64,000 nt of DNA from CAIQJJ01 sp049325275 (GCA_049325275.1 JBMOLU010000084.1:248001-312000); one strand, 5' to 3'. Positions 51,554 to 60,681 are shown, counted from the first letter of the stretch. Notes: a model not told the origin generated them from the sequence alone. Numbers and translations are program-made.

Positions 51554-52990
51554 TTACTCGATCTCTGCCAGGCTGGGCACTTCGGCCTTGCCTACCTTTT
51601 TGAGTGAATGCGCCATCTGGCCTTCCTGCACTTCCCAGACGGGGATTAACGGGATCACCCTTGAAGCCAGGGCATACAAGAGCAAAAACAACGCCAGCGA
51701 ACCGATCGCTATCGGAATTTCAATGCGCGGCTGGTAATCGCCCCAGTCGAAAGCAAAACGTCCCCGGCTCAGGGTAATCGGCACGATGATGACGCGCTCG
51801 ATATACATGCCAACATTGATAAAAAAGGCTATCACGAACATCGTCCACGGGTTACGCCGGATGCGTTTGCTCCACAACAGCATGGGAACTGCCAGGTTGC
51901 AGAACAGCATCAGGTACCACATCCAGCTATAGGGGCCACGCATGATGTAATCCATTAAGGCGTGATGCGCAGCCTCACCGCCATACCACTCGACCATGAT
52001 TTCGTTGAAGTAAAAATAAGCCCACACGAAGGAAAAAACCAACACCAGTTTACCCAGGGCGTCAAAATGCTCGCCGCGAATGAAATAACGCAGCTTCGGC
52101 ATCGAAAGCTGAATGATAAAAAGCACCATCGAAACCGCCGACACCCCCGAGAACACGGCGCCGGCAATGAAGAAAGGCCCAAAAATGGTCGAATGCCAGC
52201 CGGGAGTCATCGAAACCGCCATATCCCACGAAACGATGGTGTGTACCGAGAACATTACCGGGATAATCACCCAGGCAAAGATTTTGATAGCAGCGTTGAG
52301 ATGCTTCCATTCGCTTTCCGTGCCGCGCCAGCCGAGCGCCAAAACCTTGTACAGCCGGTAACGCCAACCGCTTGAACGGTCACGTGCCATGGCAACATCC
52401 GGGATCAGCGGCAAAAACAGGTACATCGTGCTGCCCAGCAAATAGGTCGTAATCGCAACCAGATCCCAAACCAGCGGCGAATGGAAGTTCGGCCACAGCG
52501 CACGTTGGTTCGGATAAGGCACCATGTAGTAGAAAGTCCACACGCGGCCCAAATGGATCAAGGGATAGATTGCGCCGGCGGCCAGCCCGAACGTGGTCAT
52601 CAGTTCGGCCGCGCGTGTAAACGGGCGGCGAAACTCGGCCTTGAAGACCCGCAAAATAGCCGAAACAAACGTCCCGGCGTGACTGATGCCGATCCAGAAA
52701 ATAAACGTCGAGATGAACAGGCCCCAAAAGACGGGCCGGTTGGTGCCCGCCACGCCCATCCCGGTGAAGATCATGTATCCCCAGGCGCCGAACAGGCACA
52801 CGGCCACGACCAGCGCCAGCACGCCGACCACCGCCCAGTACTGGAAGTTCGTTTCGTGCATCGCTTCCATGACGAGGTCGTTCATCTCCTGACGCGGCAG
52901 CGGATCGTGCATCAAGTGCTCACGCGGATCGTCTTCGTGTTCGGCATGGCGGGGTTTGATTCCTGCCAAGCGCTTCGTTTCTACGGCCAT
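51554..52990 (-). CDS. actC: Alternative complex III NrfD-type membrane subunit
   Basis: The 478-residue product has a short charged N-terminus and about ten membrane helices, with conserved HWAVVG-type and WIGISHAGTFVSAILR segments of the NrfD/PsrC fold. ActC binds quinol and is thought to help proton translocation. AAGGAGG lies 4 nt before the ATG at 52990. The gene follows actB2 at 58 nt. A second NrfD-type subunit (ActF), present in some alternative complex III operons, is not in this cluster. Confidence 0.92.
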   Translation of the reverse strand: MAVETKRLAGIKPRHAEHEDDPREHLMHDPLPRQEMNDLVMEAMHETNFQYWAVVGVLALVVAVCLFGAWGYMIFTGMGVAGTNRPVFWGLFISTFIFWIGISHAGTFVSAILRVFKAEFRRPFTRAAELMTTFGLAAGAIYPLIHLGRVWTFYYMVPYPNQRALWPNFHSPLVWDLVAITTYLLGSTMYLFLPLIPDVAMARDRSSGWRYRLYKVLALGWRGTESEWKHLNAAIKIFAWVIIPVMFSVHTIVSWDMAVSMTPGWHSTIFGPFFIAGAVFSGVSAVSMVLFIIQLSMPKLRYFIRGEHFDALGKLVLVFSFVWAYFYFNEIMVEWYGGEAAHHALMDYIMRGPYSWMWYLMLFCNLAVPMLLWSKRIRRNPWTMFVIAFFINVGMYIERVIIVPITLSRGRFAFDWGDYQPRIEIPIAIGSLALFLLLYALASRVIPLIPVWEVQEGQMAHSLKKVGKAEVPSLAEIE

Positions 52991-53048
52991 CGTTCCTCCT
53001 TGAGTTTGCAAAACTTGCGCGTGACGTTCACGCACCACGTTTCACATG

Positions 53049-53765
53049 TTATCCTTTCAGTCCCGTCAAATACACGATGCGCGGTTCCGTGCCCAGGTGA
53101 TCGAGTTCGCGGAAACCCCGCTGCGATTCGGCCAGACGGCTGACGTCGCTTTCGGGGTCGCTGAGGTCGCCAAAGGTGATGGCCCGCGTCGGGCAAGCCT
53201 GGGCGCAAGCGGGGACGATCTCGCCATCTTCGACGGCACGGCCCTCAGCCCTGGCTGCTTCCTGGCCTTTGCGAATGCGCTGAATACAAAACGTACACTT
53301 CTCCATGACGCCGCGCCCGCGGACCGTCACGTCGGGGTTGAGATACGAAGCCATCGGCTCCGGGTATTCCCAGTCGAACCAGTTGAAGACCCGCACCGTG
53401 TAAGGGCAGTTGTTACCGCAGTAACGCGTGCCGATGCAGCGGTTATAGACCTGCAAATTGATCTCCTCGACCTGGCTGTGCTGCGAAGCAAACGTCGGGC
53501 AGACCGGCTCGCAGGGTGCGCTGCCACACTGCTGGCACAGCATGGGCTGGAACGTGGCCCGAATGTCAGGGTACTCCCCTTCCCAATGGCGCATCACCCG
53601 AATCCAATGCATGCCGCGCCCGTACTCGGCGCTTTCGTAACCCACGCTGGGGACGTTGTTTTCAATCGAACAGGCCGTCACACAAGCCTGGCAGCCGTTA
53701 CAGGCGTCCAGGTTAATGACCATACCCCATTTGCCCTTTGATTCCTGGCTTAAATCTTCGTTCAT
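53049..53765 (-). CDS. actB2: Alternative complex III iron-sulfur subunit (ActB2 part)
   Basis: The 238-residue product is a four-cluster ferredoxin-like protein with CNGCQACVTAC, CQQCGSAPCEPVCP, CIGTRYCGNNCP and CTFC...CAQACP. This corresponds to the C-terminal half of fused ActB proteins. The ATG has GGAGG upstream. It begins 12 nt after the ActB1 stop. The electron path would run from ActC-bound quinol through these clusters to ActA and ActE. Confidence 0.9.
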   Translation of the reverse strand: MNEDLSQESKGKWGMVINLDACNGCQACVTACSIENNVPSVGYESAEYGRGMHWIRVMRHWEGEYPDIRATFQPMLCQQCGSAPCEPVCPTFASQHSQVEEINLQVYNRCIGTRYCGNNCPYTVRVFNWFDWEYPEPMASYLNPDVTVRGRGVMEKCTFCIQRIRKGQEAARAEGRAVEDGEIVPACAQACPTRAITFGDLSDPESDVSRLAESQRGFRELDHLGTEPRIVYLTGLKG

Positions 53766-53777
53766 GTCTACCTCCGG

Positions 53778-55946
53778 CTAATGTTCGCCACGCCGCTCAT
53801 ACACACCGATTCTGTCCTCAAAACGTGCCAGCTTGAACGTCTTGCCGGTCGGGACGATCTGCACGCGCGTGGCTGCATAGGCCAGATCACCGGCTTCGTT
53901 TTGCGGTAAACCGAGTACCTGCATCGGGTTGGCGCCCACCCCGGCAGCATAGCGGCCGAGGGCCGTGTGGCCGTTGCCGAAGGGGATAGCCACCGTGTCC
54001 GGCCGGATAGCCGGGAAGCGGTAAACGGGCACTTCAATCTCGCCGGCAGCCGAGATGATTTTGACCACGTCGTGATCGTGCAGGCCAAGTTCGTCGGCTG
54101 TCTTCGGGTTGATCTCCACCCATGAGCCCCACATGACGGTCGTCATCGGGTCGGGAGTCTCTTGCAGCCAGGGACGGTTGGCGCCGCTGCCGTCACCGAG
54201 GTGCGGATGAGCGAAGGGCAGCAGGAAATAGCCACGCGAAGATTCGAAGTCTGCCGGGGGCACGGCCAGCGGGTCTTCGGGCAGGGTGGGCGCAGCAAGG
54301 GACGACGCCAACGGGACACCCCACCAGCCGCCGTTCTGCAACCACTGCGCCCAGAAGGTACGCTCGCTGGCCCCAGCCGTGAACGCAACGCCTCGATCGG
54401 CCAACGCGCTCACCTGCGCTTGCAAGAACTGCACTTCATCCGTATAAGGAATCTTCGCCGCCAGATCGCCGCCGATGGCCTGCACGGCGGCCAGCAGCAC
54501 ATCGGCCGTAGCACGCGTATCGTAAAGCGGCACGACCACCGGCTGCAAAGCCGAGAGCGCCGCCTGTTGGCCGCCCACGGTGCTTTTCTGGTAGCCCCAG
54601 CTTTCCAACCCGGTGTGATCGGGCAAAAGATAATCGGCCTGGCGTGAGGTTTCATCTGCGAAGGATGCGAATGAGATCACCATGGGCACGTTCTTGAGGG
54701 CCTCCGCAAAGCCCAAAGCGGCCGGCAGATCGAACAAGGGGTTGACAGCATGAATCAGGAGCGCTTTCACCTGGCCCGCTTTCATCCGCTCGACCAACGC
54801 CGCAATCTCGGCCATGCTGCTGACGCTCGCCTCTTCTCCCAGTGCGGGCGTAAGCAAGAACTTGACGCCGCCCTCCTGGTTCAAGTTGTTGGCCAGGACA
54901 TTGAGAGACAGGATCGCCTGTGCATTTTGCAGGCCGTTGCTGTGCCCCAGGGCAACCCCGCCGGGCAAGGCCACTTTGCGCCCGGCAAAAGCGTACATCT
55001 CGGCCAGCCGGTGTAAGTCTTCTTCGGAAATGCCGGCATCCCGGGCGATGGCAACCACATCAGCCCCAGCAAAGGCGGGCGCTTCTTGCCCGGTCAGTTC
55101 GGCGGCCAATTTCCCGATGGCAAGCGCCACCTGGCCTTCGCTGCCCGGAGCGATCGGGAACCACTTATCGGCGCTGGCGGCGCTCAACGACATGCGCGGC
55201 TCGAAGTGCACCAGATAACCGCGCCGTTCACGGCGCAGGTTACTATACGCCCGCTGGTAGGCGGTGGGCGAAAACCAGGTCTCGGCAAAGTTAGCTCCGA
55301 AAGAAAAAACCACGTCGGCATTGCCGAAGTCGAAGGTGGGCAGGTAATCGCTGCCGTAAACCTGCCTGACAGCCTGCATCAGCGTGGCGCGCCCTTCGAA
55401 CAGGCTCAGTGCGCTGTAACGCAAAGGGGCCGGGGCGCCCAAGGCTTGCGTCACCTGATGGGCAAGATCGTACAGGTGATCGGGGGCCATACCCATCAGG
55501 AAGGCGATTTCCTGGGGATTCGATTCCGCCAGCGCCTGCCGGACGGCCGCAACTGCGGTATCCCAATTGATCGGGCCGTAGCTGTCCGTGCCGCGCTGTT
55601 TTTGAATCAACGGCTCGATGATGCGATCCGGGTTGTACAATCCCTGCACGGCGGCCTGACCGCGCGAACAACTGCCGCCCTGGCTGACCGGGTGATCGGG
55701 ATTGCCCTCGATCTTCTTGGCACGCCCTTCGATCGTCTTGACGATGATACCGCAGCCGGCCGGGCACTCGCGGCAGGTGGTGGCATAATACGTTGGACGC
55801 CCCGGGAGCGTATACTCGGGCATGTTGGTGTAGGGTTCGCGCTCGACGTAACGGGCGGCAGTACCGCACCCGCTCAACACGGCGGCCGCAGCCGAACCGA
55901 CGGTCATCAGCTTGAGAAAGTCACGGCGGGAAAGATGATCACTCAT
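53778..55946 (-). CDS. actB1: Alternative complex III large subunit (ActB1, molybdopterin-oxidoreductase-like)
   Basis: The 722-residue product starts with a Tat-type signal (SRRDFLKLMTVG) and a lipobox-like SGCG. The body resembles molybdopterin oxidoreductases. The N-terminal part has CRECPAGCG and a fourth Cys 27 residues on (C-x2-C-x3-C-x27-C), the spacing of an N-terminal [4Fe-4S] site. Alternative complex III is generally regarded as having no molybdenum cofactor. In described complexes ActB1 and ActB2 are often one polypeptide; here they are separate genes. ATG with GGAGC upstream. The gene follows actA at 68 nt. Confidence 0.88.
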   Translation of the reverse strand: MSDHLSRRDFLKLMTVGSAAAAVLSGCGTAARYVEREPYTNMPEYTLPGRPTYYATTCRECPAGCGIIVKTIEGRAKKIEGNPDHPVSQGGSCSRGQAAVQGLYNPDRIIEPLIQKQRGTDSYGPINWDTAVAAVRQALAESNPQEIAFLMGMAPDHLYDLAHQVTQALGAPAPLRYSALSLFEGRATLMQAVRQVYGSDYLPTFDFGNADVVFSFGANFAETWFSPTAYQRAYSNLRRERRGYLVHFEPRMSLSAASADKWFPIAPGSEGQVALAIGKLAAELTGQEAPAFAGADVVAIARDAGISEEDLHRLAEMYAFAGRKVALPGGVALGHSNGLQNAQAILSLNVLANNLNQEGGVKFLLTPALGEEASVSSMAEIAALVERMKAGQVKALLIHAVNPLFDLPAALGFAEALKNVPMVISFASFADETSRQADYLLPDHTGLESWGYQKSTVGGQQAALSALQPVVVPLYDTRATADVLLAAVQAIGGDLAAKIPYTDEVQFLQAQVSALADRGVAFTAGASERTFWAQWLQNGGWWGVPLASSLAAPTLPEDPLAVPPADFESSRGYFLLPFAHPHLGDGSGANRPWLQETPDPMTTVMWGSWVEINPKTADELGLHDHDVVKIISAAGEIEVPVYRFPAIRPDTVAIPFGNGHTALGRYAAGVGANPMQVLGLPQNEAGDLAYAATRVQIVPTGKTFKLARFEDRIGVYERRGEH

Positions 55947-56014
55947 AGAAGCTCCAAAAGAAAACGTGCAGCGAGCAGCTCGCAGGCTTACCGGGCGTTT
56001 GTCGATGTCTCCGG

Positions 56015-56554
56015 TTACTTATGGCAGGTCGAGCAGTCGGTCAATCTGGCCCGCTTCTCCGGGGCCTGTTGGTTATGGCAGCTCAAGCACCAGCCCATGT
56101 TCTGGTCGCCCTGGTATTCGGCCACACCCATCTGGCTCACGTCGCCGTGGCATTGTTCGCAGTTCAGCCCGGCGGCGGTATGTGGGCGATGCGTGAAATA
56201 GACGAAATCGGGTTGAATGGCGACCGGCACCCAGGCGATCGACTGGTTCTCAGCCAGGTAATCGGCCACTCCTTGCAGCTTCTGGTTCTCCCCGGGGTCC
56301 ATATTCCCATGGCAGCCGAGACATTTCTGGCGCGTCGGCAGCGTGGCCGACTGGCCGCGGATGGCCCCCGGATGGCAGAAAATACATTGGATACCGTTTT
56401 GCACGTGAACGGCGTGGTCGTACGCCACCGGCTGCGGCGGGGCAGCCTGGACGTACTGCAATCCAAAAAAGGCAGCCGCGCCGAGGATGCCGAACGTGGC
56501 AAACGCACCAAGCCAGACCAAAGGGTTCTTCAAAAACTGGGGGATAGGGGGCAT
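56015..56554 (-). CDS. actA: Alternative complex III pentaheme cytochrome subunit
   Basis: The 179-residue product has one N-terminal membrane helix (about 10-32) and five CxxCH heme motifs: CIFCH, CLGCH, CEQCH, CLSCH and CSTCH. This is the ActA pattern. I chose the ATG at 56554, preceded by CAGGAG 6 nt away. It is the first gene of the operon. It passes electrons from the iron-sulfur clusters to ActE or a soluble cytochrome on the outer face of the membrane. Confidence 0.92.
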   Translation of the reverse strand: MPPIPQFLKNPLVWLGAFATFGILGAAAFFGLQYVQAAPPQPVAYDHAVHVQNGIQCIFCHPGAIRGQSATLPTRQKCLGCHGNMDPGENQKLQGVADYLAENQSIAWVPVAIQPDFVYFTHRPHTAAGLNCEQCHGDVSQMGVAEYQGDQNMGWCLSCHNQQAPEKRARLTDCSTCHK

Positions 56555-56626
56555 GGGCAACTCCTGGAGAGAATCAGGCAGTCAAACGTCAGAGAAACAG
56601 GCAAAAAAGCAACCCGGGGAAGGCGC

Positions 56627-57373
56627 TCAGACGACACGCCATAATCGCGCCCCACCGGCTAACTGAGTATATGCCGCAAAAACGGCCTCGGCCGTATCTG
56701 CGTCGGGCCAAAAGGTACTGAGTTGAGAACTGTGCGCCACAAAACCGCTCACCCAGGCACGCACGGCTGCTTCGGGTAAATCGAAACGTACGCTTTCCCA
56801 TTGCGGATGGCACAGGCGGCGAAGCTGCTCGGGCTGTGTCAGGACGTAAGGGAAATCGGCGTAGAACCATAGGGCCACATCCACGCGCCGGACGGCCAGG
56901 CCCTCCGCAATGGCCCGCGTCAACCGGTGATCGACATGCCGGCCAATGCCCATTGGGCCGACCAGATTTGCACCTTCGGGAAGCAGGGCCTCGATTTCGG
57001 CAACCATCTGTTCGATCAAGCCATCTTCCGCCGGGTGAACGGCGCTGAAGAGCGCAGCTTCCGAGGCATAAAGATGAACGCCGTTGGCATCGGTACGGTA
57101 AATGCAATCAGGAATGGAAAAATGGCGGTAGCTGGCGCCCAGGATGGCGCAAGAAGCAATGTCTTCGCTGCGGCGAGCCGCCACTGCGTCACAGCCGGTT
57201 TCCCAGCGGGCGTGCAACTGTTCGGCAAAAGGCGAAAAACCGCCCCGCGGTGGATCTGCTGCGCAGACTGTCCAGAGATGCACACACTCGTCCAACTGTG
57301 ACTGCTGCCAGGCCAATCCCCCGCAGGATAAGGCGACATCGTCAAAGTGCGGCGAGAGATAGGCCCAAAACAT
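56627..57373 (-). CDS. PIG-L (LmbE)-family deacetylase
   Basis: The 248-residue product has the metal site LSPHFDDVALSCGG at the N-terminus and the second motif GRHVDHRLT. This is the zinc-dependent PIG-L fold that removes acetyl from N-acetylglucosaminyl groups. Members serve thiol (mycothiol or bacillithiol) synthesis, lipid anchors and antibiotic synthesis; this one cannot be assigned. It begins 37 nt after the cbiO stop and ends 72 nt before actA, all on one strand. Confidence 0.9.
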   Translation of the reverse strand: MFWAYLSPHFDDVALSCGGLAWQQSQLDECVHLWTVCAADPPRGGFSPFAEQLHARWETGCDAVAARRSEDIASCAILGASYRHFSIPDCIYRTDANGVHLYASEAALFSAVHPAEDGLIEQMVAEIEALLPEGANLVGPMGIGRHVDHRLTRAIAEGLAVRRVDVALWFYADFPYVLTQPEQLRRLCHPQWESVRFDLPEAAVRAWVSGFVAHSSQLSTFWPDADTAEAVFAAYTQLAGGARLWRVV

Positions 57374-57410
57374 GGGCTATTTATACCACAAATATCCGAA
57401 TTTAATGAGG

Positions 57411-58121
57411 TTAGGGGCGTTCCAACCCGTGTCTTTCCAACAGTGCGGCATCGTTCATGATCTGCCCGGTCGGGCCATCGGCGACCACACGGCCATCGTC
57501 CATCACGATCATGCGCGGGAAGAGCTCGCGTACCATGAGCATATCGTGCGTGGAAACCAGCATGGTGATGTCCAGTTCATCGAGCAGTTCGATTAACGAC
57601 CGTCGTGCACGCGGATCAAGCCCGGCGGTCGGCTCATCGAGGACGAGAATTTCCGGCTGCATCGAAAGCACGGTGGCGATGGCGATGCGTTTTTTCTCTC
57701 CCACACTCAAATGGTGCGAAACCCGGCCGGCATAGCCGCTCATACGTACAGATGCCAAAGCCGCCTCGACCCTTTGGCGCACCTGATCGGGAGGCAGGCC
57801 CTGGTAAATCGGCCCGTAGGCGACGTCGTCGAAGACGGTTGGCGAAAAAAGCTGGTCGTCGGGCGATTGGAAAACCAGGCCAACCTGCGCCCGCAGGCGG
57901 CGGACGTTCTGGTCGTTCACCGCCAGGCCGCAGACATTGAGGTTTCCCTGGCCGCGCAAGATGCCGTTGAGGTGCAAAATCAACGTGGATTTGCCGGCCC
58001 CGTTCGGCCCAACCAGGGCCGCCTTTTCGCCGGGGGCAATCTGCAGCGAAACGCCATTCAGGGCGCAATGCCCATCCGGATAAGTATATACAAGATTTTC
58101 GACGTGGATAGAATGGTGCAT
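57411..58121 (-). CDS. cbiO: Cobalt/nickel transporter ATPase
   Basis: The 236-residue product is an ECF-type ABC ATPase. Walker A is GPNGAGKST, the Q-loop region is VFQSPDDQLF, the signature is LSVGEKKR and Walker B is ILVLDEPTAGLD. It powers metal uptake through CbiM and CbiQ. There is no obvious ribosome site. It is the third gene in the order cbiM-cbiQ-cbiO. Confidence 0.93.
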   Translation of the reverse strand: MHHSIHVENLVYTYPDGHCALNGVSLQIAPGEKAALVGPNGAGKSTLILHLNGILRGQGNLNVCGLAVNDQNVRRLRAQVGLVFQSPDDQLFSPTVFDDVAYGPIYQGLPPDQVRQRVEAALASVRMSGYAGRVSHHLSVGEKKRIAIATVLSMQPEILVLDEPTAGLDPRARRSLIELLDELDITMLVSTHDMLMVRELFPRMIVMDDGRVVADGPTGQIMNDAALLERHGLERP

Positions 58122-58158
58122 GGCACGAAAACCAAAGATTGTGAAGTGCTGTTCGATT

Positions 58159-58956
58159 CTAACCGCTCACGAGGGCGCCCAAGAACAAAAGGGCGGCAAA
58201 GAGCAGCAGCCCGGCGCCCAAGGTCAACCAACTGCTGCGCGAAACAGGGGGGAGAGGAAGGGCGCGTGTTTCGCCGTCGTAGCCGCGCGCCAGCATGGCA
58301 TTGTAAATCCGGTCGGAGCGTTCGATGCCGCGCAAAAACAGATTCCCTGCCATCCCCCCGGCCACACCAGCCCGCCAGGGAAGGCTGCCCCCGGTTTTCA
58401 AGCCCGGCTGCCCGCTTTCGCCGCTGCGCGCAGCGCGGGCGCGCAGCAGGCGTAGCGCTTCATCGGCCAACACGAACAGGTAGCGCCACATCAACCCGAC
58501 CATGGCGACGAACAGGCGCGGGATACGCACGGCCCGCATGGCCATCAACAGATCGGGGAAAGGGGTGGTCGTCGCCAGGAGAATCGCTACCTGCACCGAG
58601 AGCCAGGACTTGAGAGCGATGCTGGCAAAACGCTCTACCCCGGCCGCGCTGATCGCCCAACCAAACGGTAGAGAAAGCAGTACCGGCCCGGGCGCCGTCA
58701 AGATCAGCGGCAGCGCCGCCATCACAAACGGCAGCGCCAAAGCCGAACGCTTCAGCACGCGCGCCACACCGAGCAGCGAAGCGATTTCGAGCGAAAGGAT
58801 CAACGCAAATACCAGGACATACGCAGCCCAGGCGCTCACCGGCAGCAGCGAGATCGTTAGGATCAGCCCCAACGCCAGCACAAACTTGACCCGCGCATCG
58901 AGGGCGTGCAGCAGGCTGTGACGGTGCTGGTAGGGATCGAGAAAGTGCAGGTGCAT
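58159..58956 (-). CDS. cbiQ: Cobalt/nickel transporter transmembrane protein
   Basis: The 265-residue product has five to six membrane helices and the coupling helices of ECF T-components, with Ala-Arg-Gly-type motifs such as LRARAARSG and LARGYDGETR near the C-terminus. It links CbiM to the ATPase. The ATG at 58956 has a weak AGGG upstream. Confidence 0.9.
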   Translation of the reverse strand: MHLHFLDPYQHRHSLLHALDARVKFVLALGLILTISLLPVSAWAAYVLVFALILSLEIASLLGVARVLKRSALALPFVMAALPLILTAPGPVLLSLPFGWAISAAGVERFASIALKSWLSVQVAILLATTTPFPDLLMAMRAVRIPRLFVAMVGLMWRYLFVLADEALRLLRARAARSGESGQPGLKTGGSLPWRAGVAGGMAGNLFLRGIERSDRIYNAMLARGYDGETRALPLPPVSRSSWLTLGAGLLLFAALLFLGALVSG

Positions 58957-59013
58957 CGTTCAAACCCTGTTACCCGGGCTTGCCGGGAAAGCGGTCAGAC
59001 GCCCGGGTCGCCC

Positions 59014-59964
59014 CTACGCCGTCGCAGATTTCCGGCGTGTGTAAGCCACCCCCAGCGCCACGCCAAAGACGATCAGCGTGCCGACGATGCCGGCAGCGAT
59101 CGTTGCCAACGCCTCGTTGTGAATGCCGGGCAGGACGTAATCGGGGATCAGTTCGTACAGCGGGCCTTGGGCCGCATCGAGAAAGCCCTTTTGCTCGGCC
59201 ACCCACTCCAGGCCGTCGGGATGCGCCGAAGCCAGCGGCGAAGCCACCGCCAGGGCAAGGGCGAGCAGCAGGCCGGTCAACCATACCAGGCGTCCCCGGA
59301 CCGGGAGCTGTGCGCCGCTTTCGATCAGATCGCGCCGCGAGGCGTATACGAACGCCAGCGCGCCGATCGTGATCAGACCCTCACCGATGCCGATCACGGC
59401 ATGAATGGCGCCCATCGCCGGAATGGCCAGGTTGGCCGGGGATGTACCCGAAAGCGCCAGTTGCAAGCCAACGGCCAGGGACGTGATCTCGATCGAAAGC
59501 CAGGCCGCCGCAAAACCAGACGCCAACAGGCCCCATTTTTGCCCGCGGCCGAGCTTCATCCCCAGGCGGTAAGCCATGTAAGAGACCGTTACGCCGATCA
59601 CACCCATGTTGAAGATGTTGGCGCCCAAGGCCAAAAGCCCGCCATCCTGAAACAACACGGCCTGCACGCTGACGACAATCGTCATTACCAGAATAGCCGC
59701 CCACGGACCGAGCAAAATCGTCGCCAGGGCCGCACCCATCAGGTGCCCCGATGTGCCGCCGGCCACGCTGAAGTTGAGCATCTGGCCGGCAAAGATCGCC
59801 GCCGCAACCACTCCCATCAAGGGCAGCTTGCGCTCATCCATGTCTGCGCTGACACGCCGGATGGCATAGCCCACGGCCGCCAGGCTCATCAACCACAAGA
59901 CAACCGACACCACAATGGACAGGAAACCATCCGGGATATGCATGAGTTGAGGGGAAAGTAACAT
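59014..59964 (-). CDS. cbiM: Cobalt/nickel transporter substrate-binding membrane protein (CbiM-CbiN-like fusion)
   Basis: The 316-residue product has seven to eight membrane helices with the CbiM motifs MHIPDGFLS, GGTSGHLMGAAL (metal-binding His) and VQAVLFQDGG. The C-terminal 90 residues have an extra soluble loop (PDGLEW to PDYVLPG) and a final helix, resembling an attached CbiN/NikN module. AAGGAG supports the ATG at 59964. The known metal-binding N-terminus in this family begins with MH, so an internal ATG at 59943 (MHIPDG) is worth considering; it has no ribosome site. It is the first gene of the transporter unit. Confidence 0.92.
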   Translation of the reverse strand: MLLSPQLMHIPDGFLSIVVSVVLWLMSLAAVGYAIRRVSADMDERKLPLMGVVAAAIFAGQMLNFSVAGGTSGHLMGAALATILLGPWAAILVMTIVVSVQAVLFQDGGLLALGANIFNMGVIGVTVSYMAYRLGMKLGRGQKWGLLASGFAAAWLSIEITSLAVGLQLALSGTSPANLAIPAMGAIHAVIGIGEGLITIGALAFVYASRRDLIESGAQLPVRGRLVWLTGLLLALALAVASPLASAHPDGLEWVAEQKGFLDAAQGPLYELIPDYVLPGIHNEALATIAAGIVGTLIVFGVALGVAYTRRKSATA

Positions 59965-60123
59965 GGAATTCTCCTTTATCGGTTCCAAACCGTGCAATCG
60001 AAACGTGCCGTATCACCAATCGGCGAGCTTTCAAACTTTCAGCAGCAAACAGATTCGACTCCGGGCACTTTACGTGGGCACAATTCCAGGCTCACCACTC
60101 CAAGCAGGCTTTTTGGTAACTTC

Positions 60124-60197
60124 CTAAAAGAAGGGGGATGTGGGGTGCTGTGGGTGAACCAGGCAACCGGATTGCAGCTCGCCCACAACACCCCACA
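60124..60197 (-). terminator. Probable terminator between the Fur-family gene and cbiM
   Basis: On the minus strand, TGTGGGGTGTTGTGGGCG (60197-60180) pairs with CACCCACAGCACCCCACA (60156-60139), leaving a 23-nt loop. TTCTTTT follows. It begins 8 nt after the Fur-family stop. No promoter consensus was recognised in the remaining gap before cbiM. Confidence 0.6.
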
Positions 60198-60204
60198 CCT
60201 TACT

Positions 60205-60645
60205 TTATTGAGAAGCTAGGCTTTTTGTTTCCTTCTGCTGGCAATGTGGGCACAGGCCAAAGAAGGTAATATGCAGCGAGTCGACGTTGTAACCCGTACT
60301 TGCCCGTAACCGCTCATAAACGGGTTCGAGGATGGTGTGATCGACTTCGAGGCTGTGACGGCACACCCGGCAAATCAAGTGATGGTGCGGGCGACCGGCA
60401 GCCTCATACACTAACTGCCCGCAACCGATGTGCGCCATCATCAGCAGGCCCTGATCGGCCAAGAAGGCCAGCGTGCGGTAAACGGTCGGTTCGGTGATTT
60501 CCGGCAGCGCTTGTTTGGCCTGCTGGTACACCTCGCCGGCCGTCAAATGAGCGCCCGACTGCTCGATAATACGCAGGATAACCGCCCGTTGGGGTGTAAT
60601 CCGGTGTCCCTGTGCCTGAAGTTGTTCCGTAAGATGGTGCGACAT
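60205..60645 (-). CDS. Fur-family metal-responsive regulator
   Basis: The 146-residue product has a winged helix (EITEPTVYRTLAFLADQGLL) and a metal-binding C-terminal half: HHHLICRVC (His cluster and first CxxC) and CPHC (second CxxC), giving a structural zinc site. The family includes Fur, Zur, Nur and PerR. The Co/Ni transporter follows on the same strand. The upstream palindrome resembles a Nur-type site. Nickel or cobalt sensing is therefore favoured but not proven. AAGGA precedes the ATG. Confidence 0.92.
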   Translation of the reverse strand: MSHHLTEQLQAQGHRITPQRAVILRIIEQSGAHLTAGEVYQQAKQALPEITEPTVYRTLAFLADQGLLMMAHIGCGQLVYEAAGRPHHHLICRVCRHSLEVDHTILEPVYERLRASTGYNVDSLHITFFGLCPHCQQKETKSLASQ

Positions 60646-60653
60646 GATAGTCC

Positions 60654-60681
60654 TTGTAGATGCAAGTACTTGCAGCTACAA
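60654..60681. promoter_or_regulatory. Palindromic Fur/Nur-like operator
   Basis: TGCAAGTACTTGCA (60661-60674) is a perfect 14-bp palindrome. Extending to TTGTAG and CTACAA on either side gives 28 bp with 2 internal mismatches. It starts 9 nt upstream of the Fur-family start codon, over the likely transcription start, as for autorepression. TGCAA/TTGCA half-sites recall Nur boxes. Confidence 0.7.

Noticed and set aside
59965..60204. A cobalamin riboswitch before cbiM
   Set aside because: The gap contains a hairpin and an ACCAGGCAACCGG-like stretch, but I could not find the conserved B12-box order; the hairpin fits a terminator for the Fur-family gene better.
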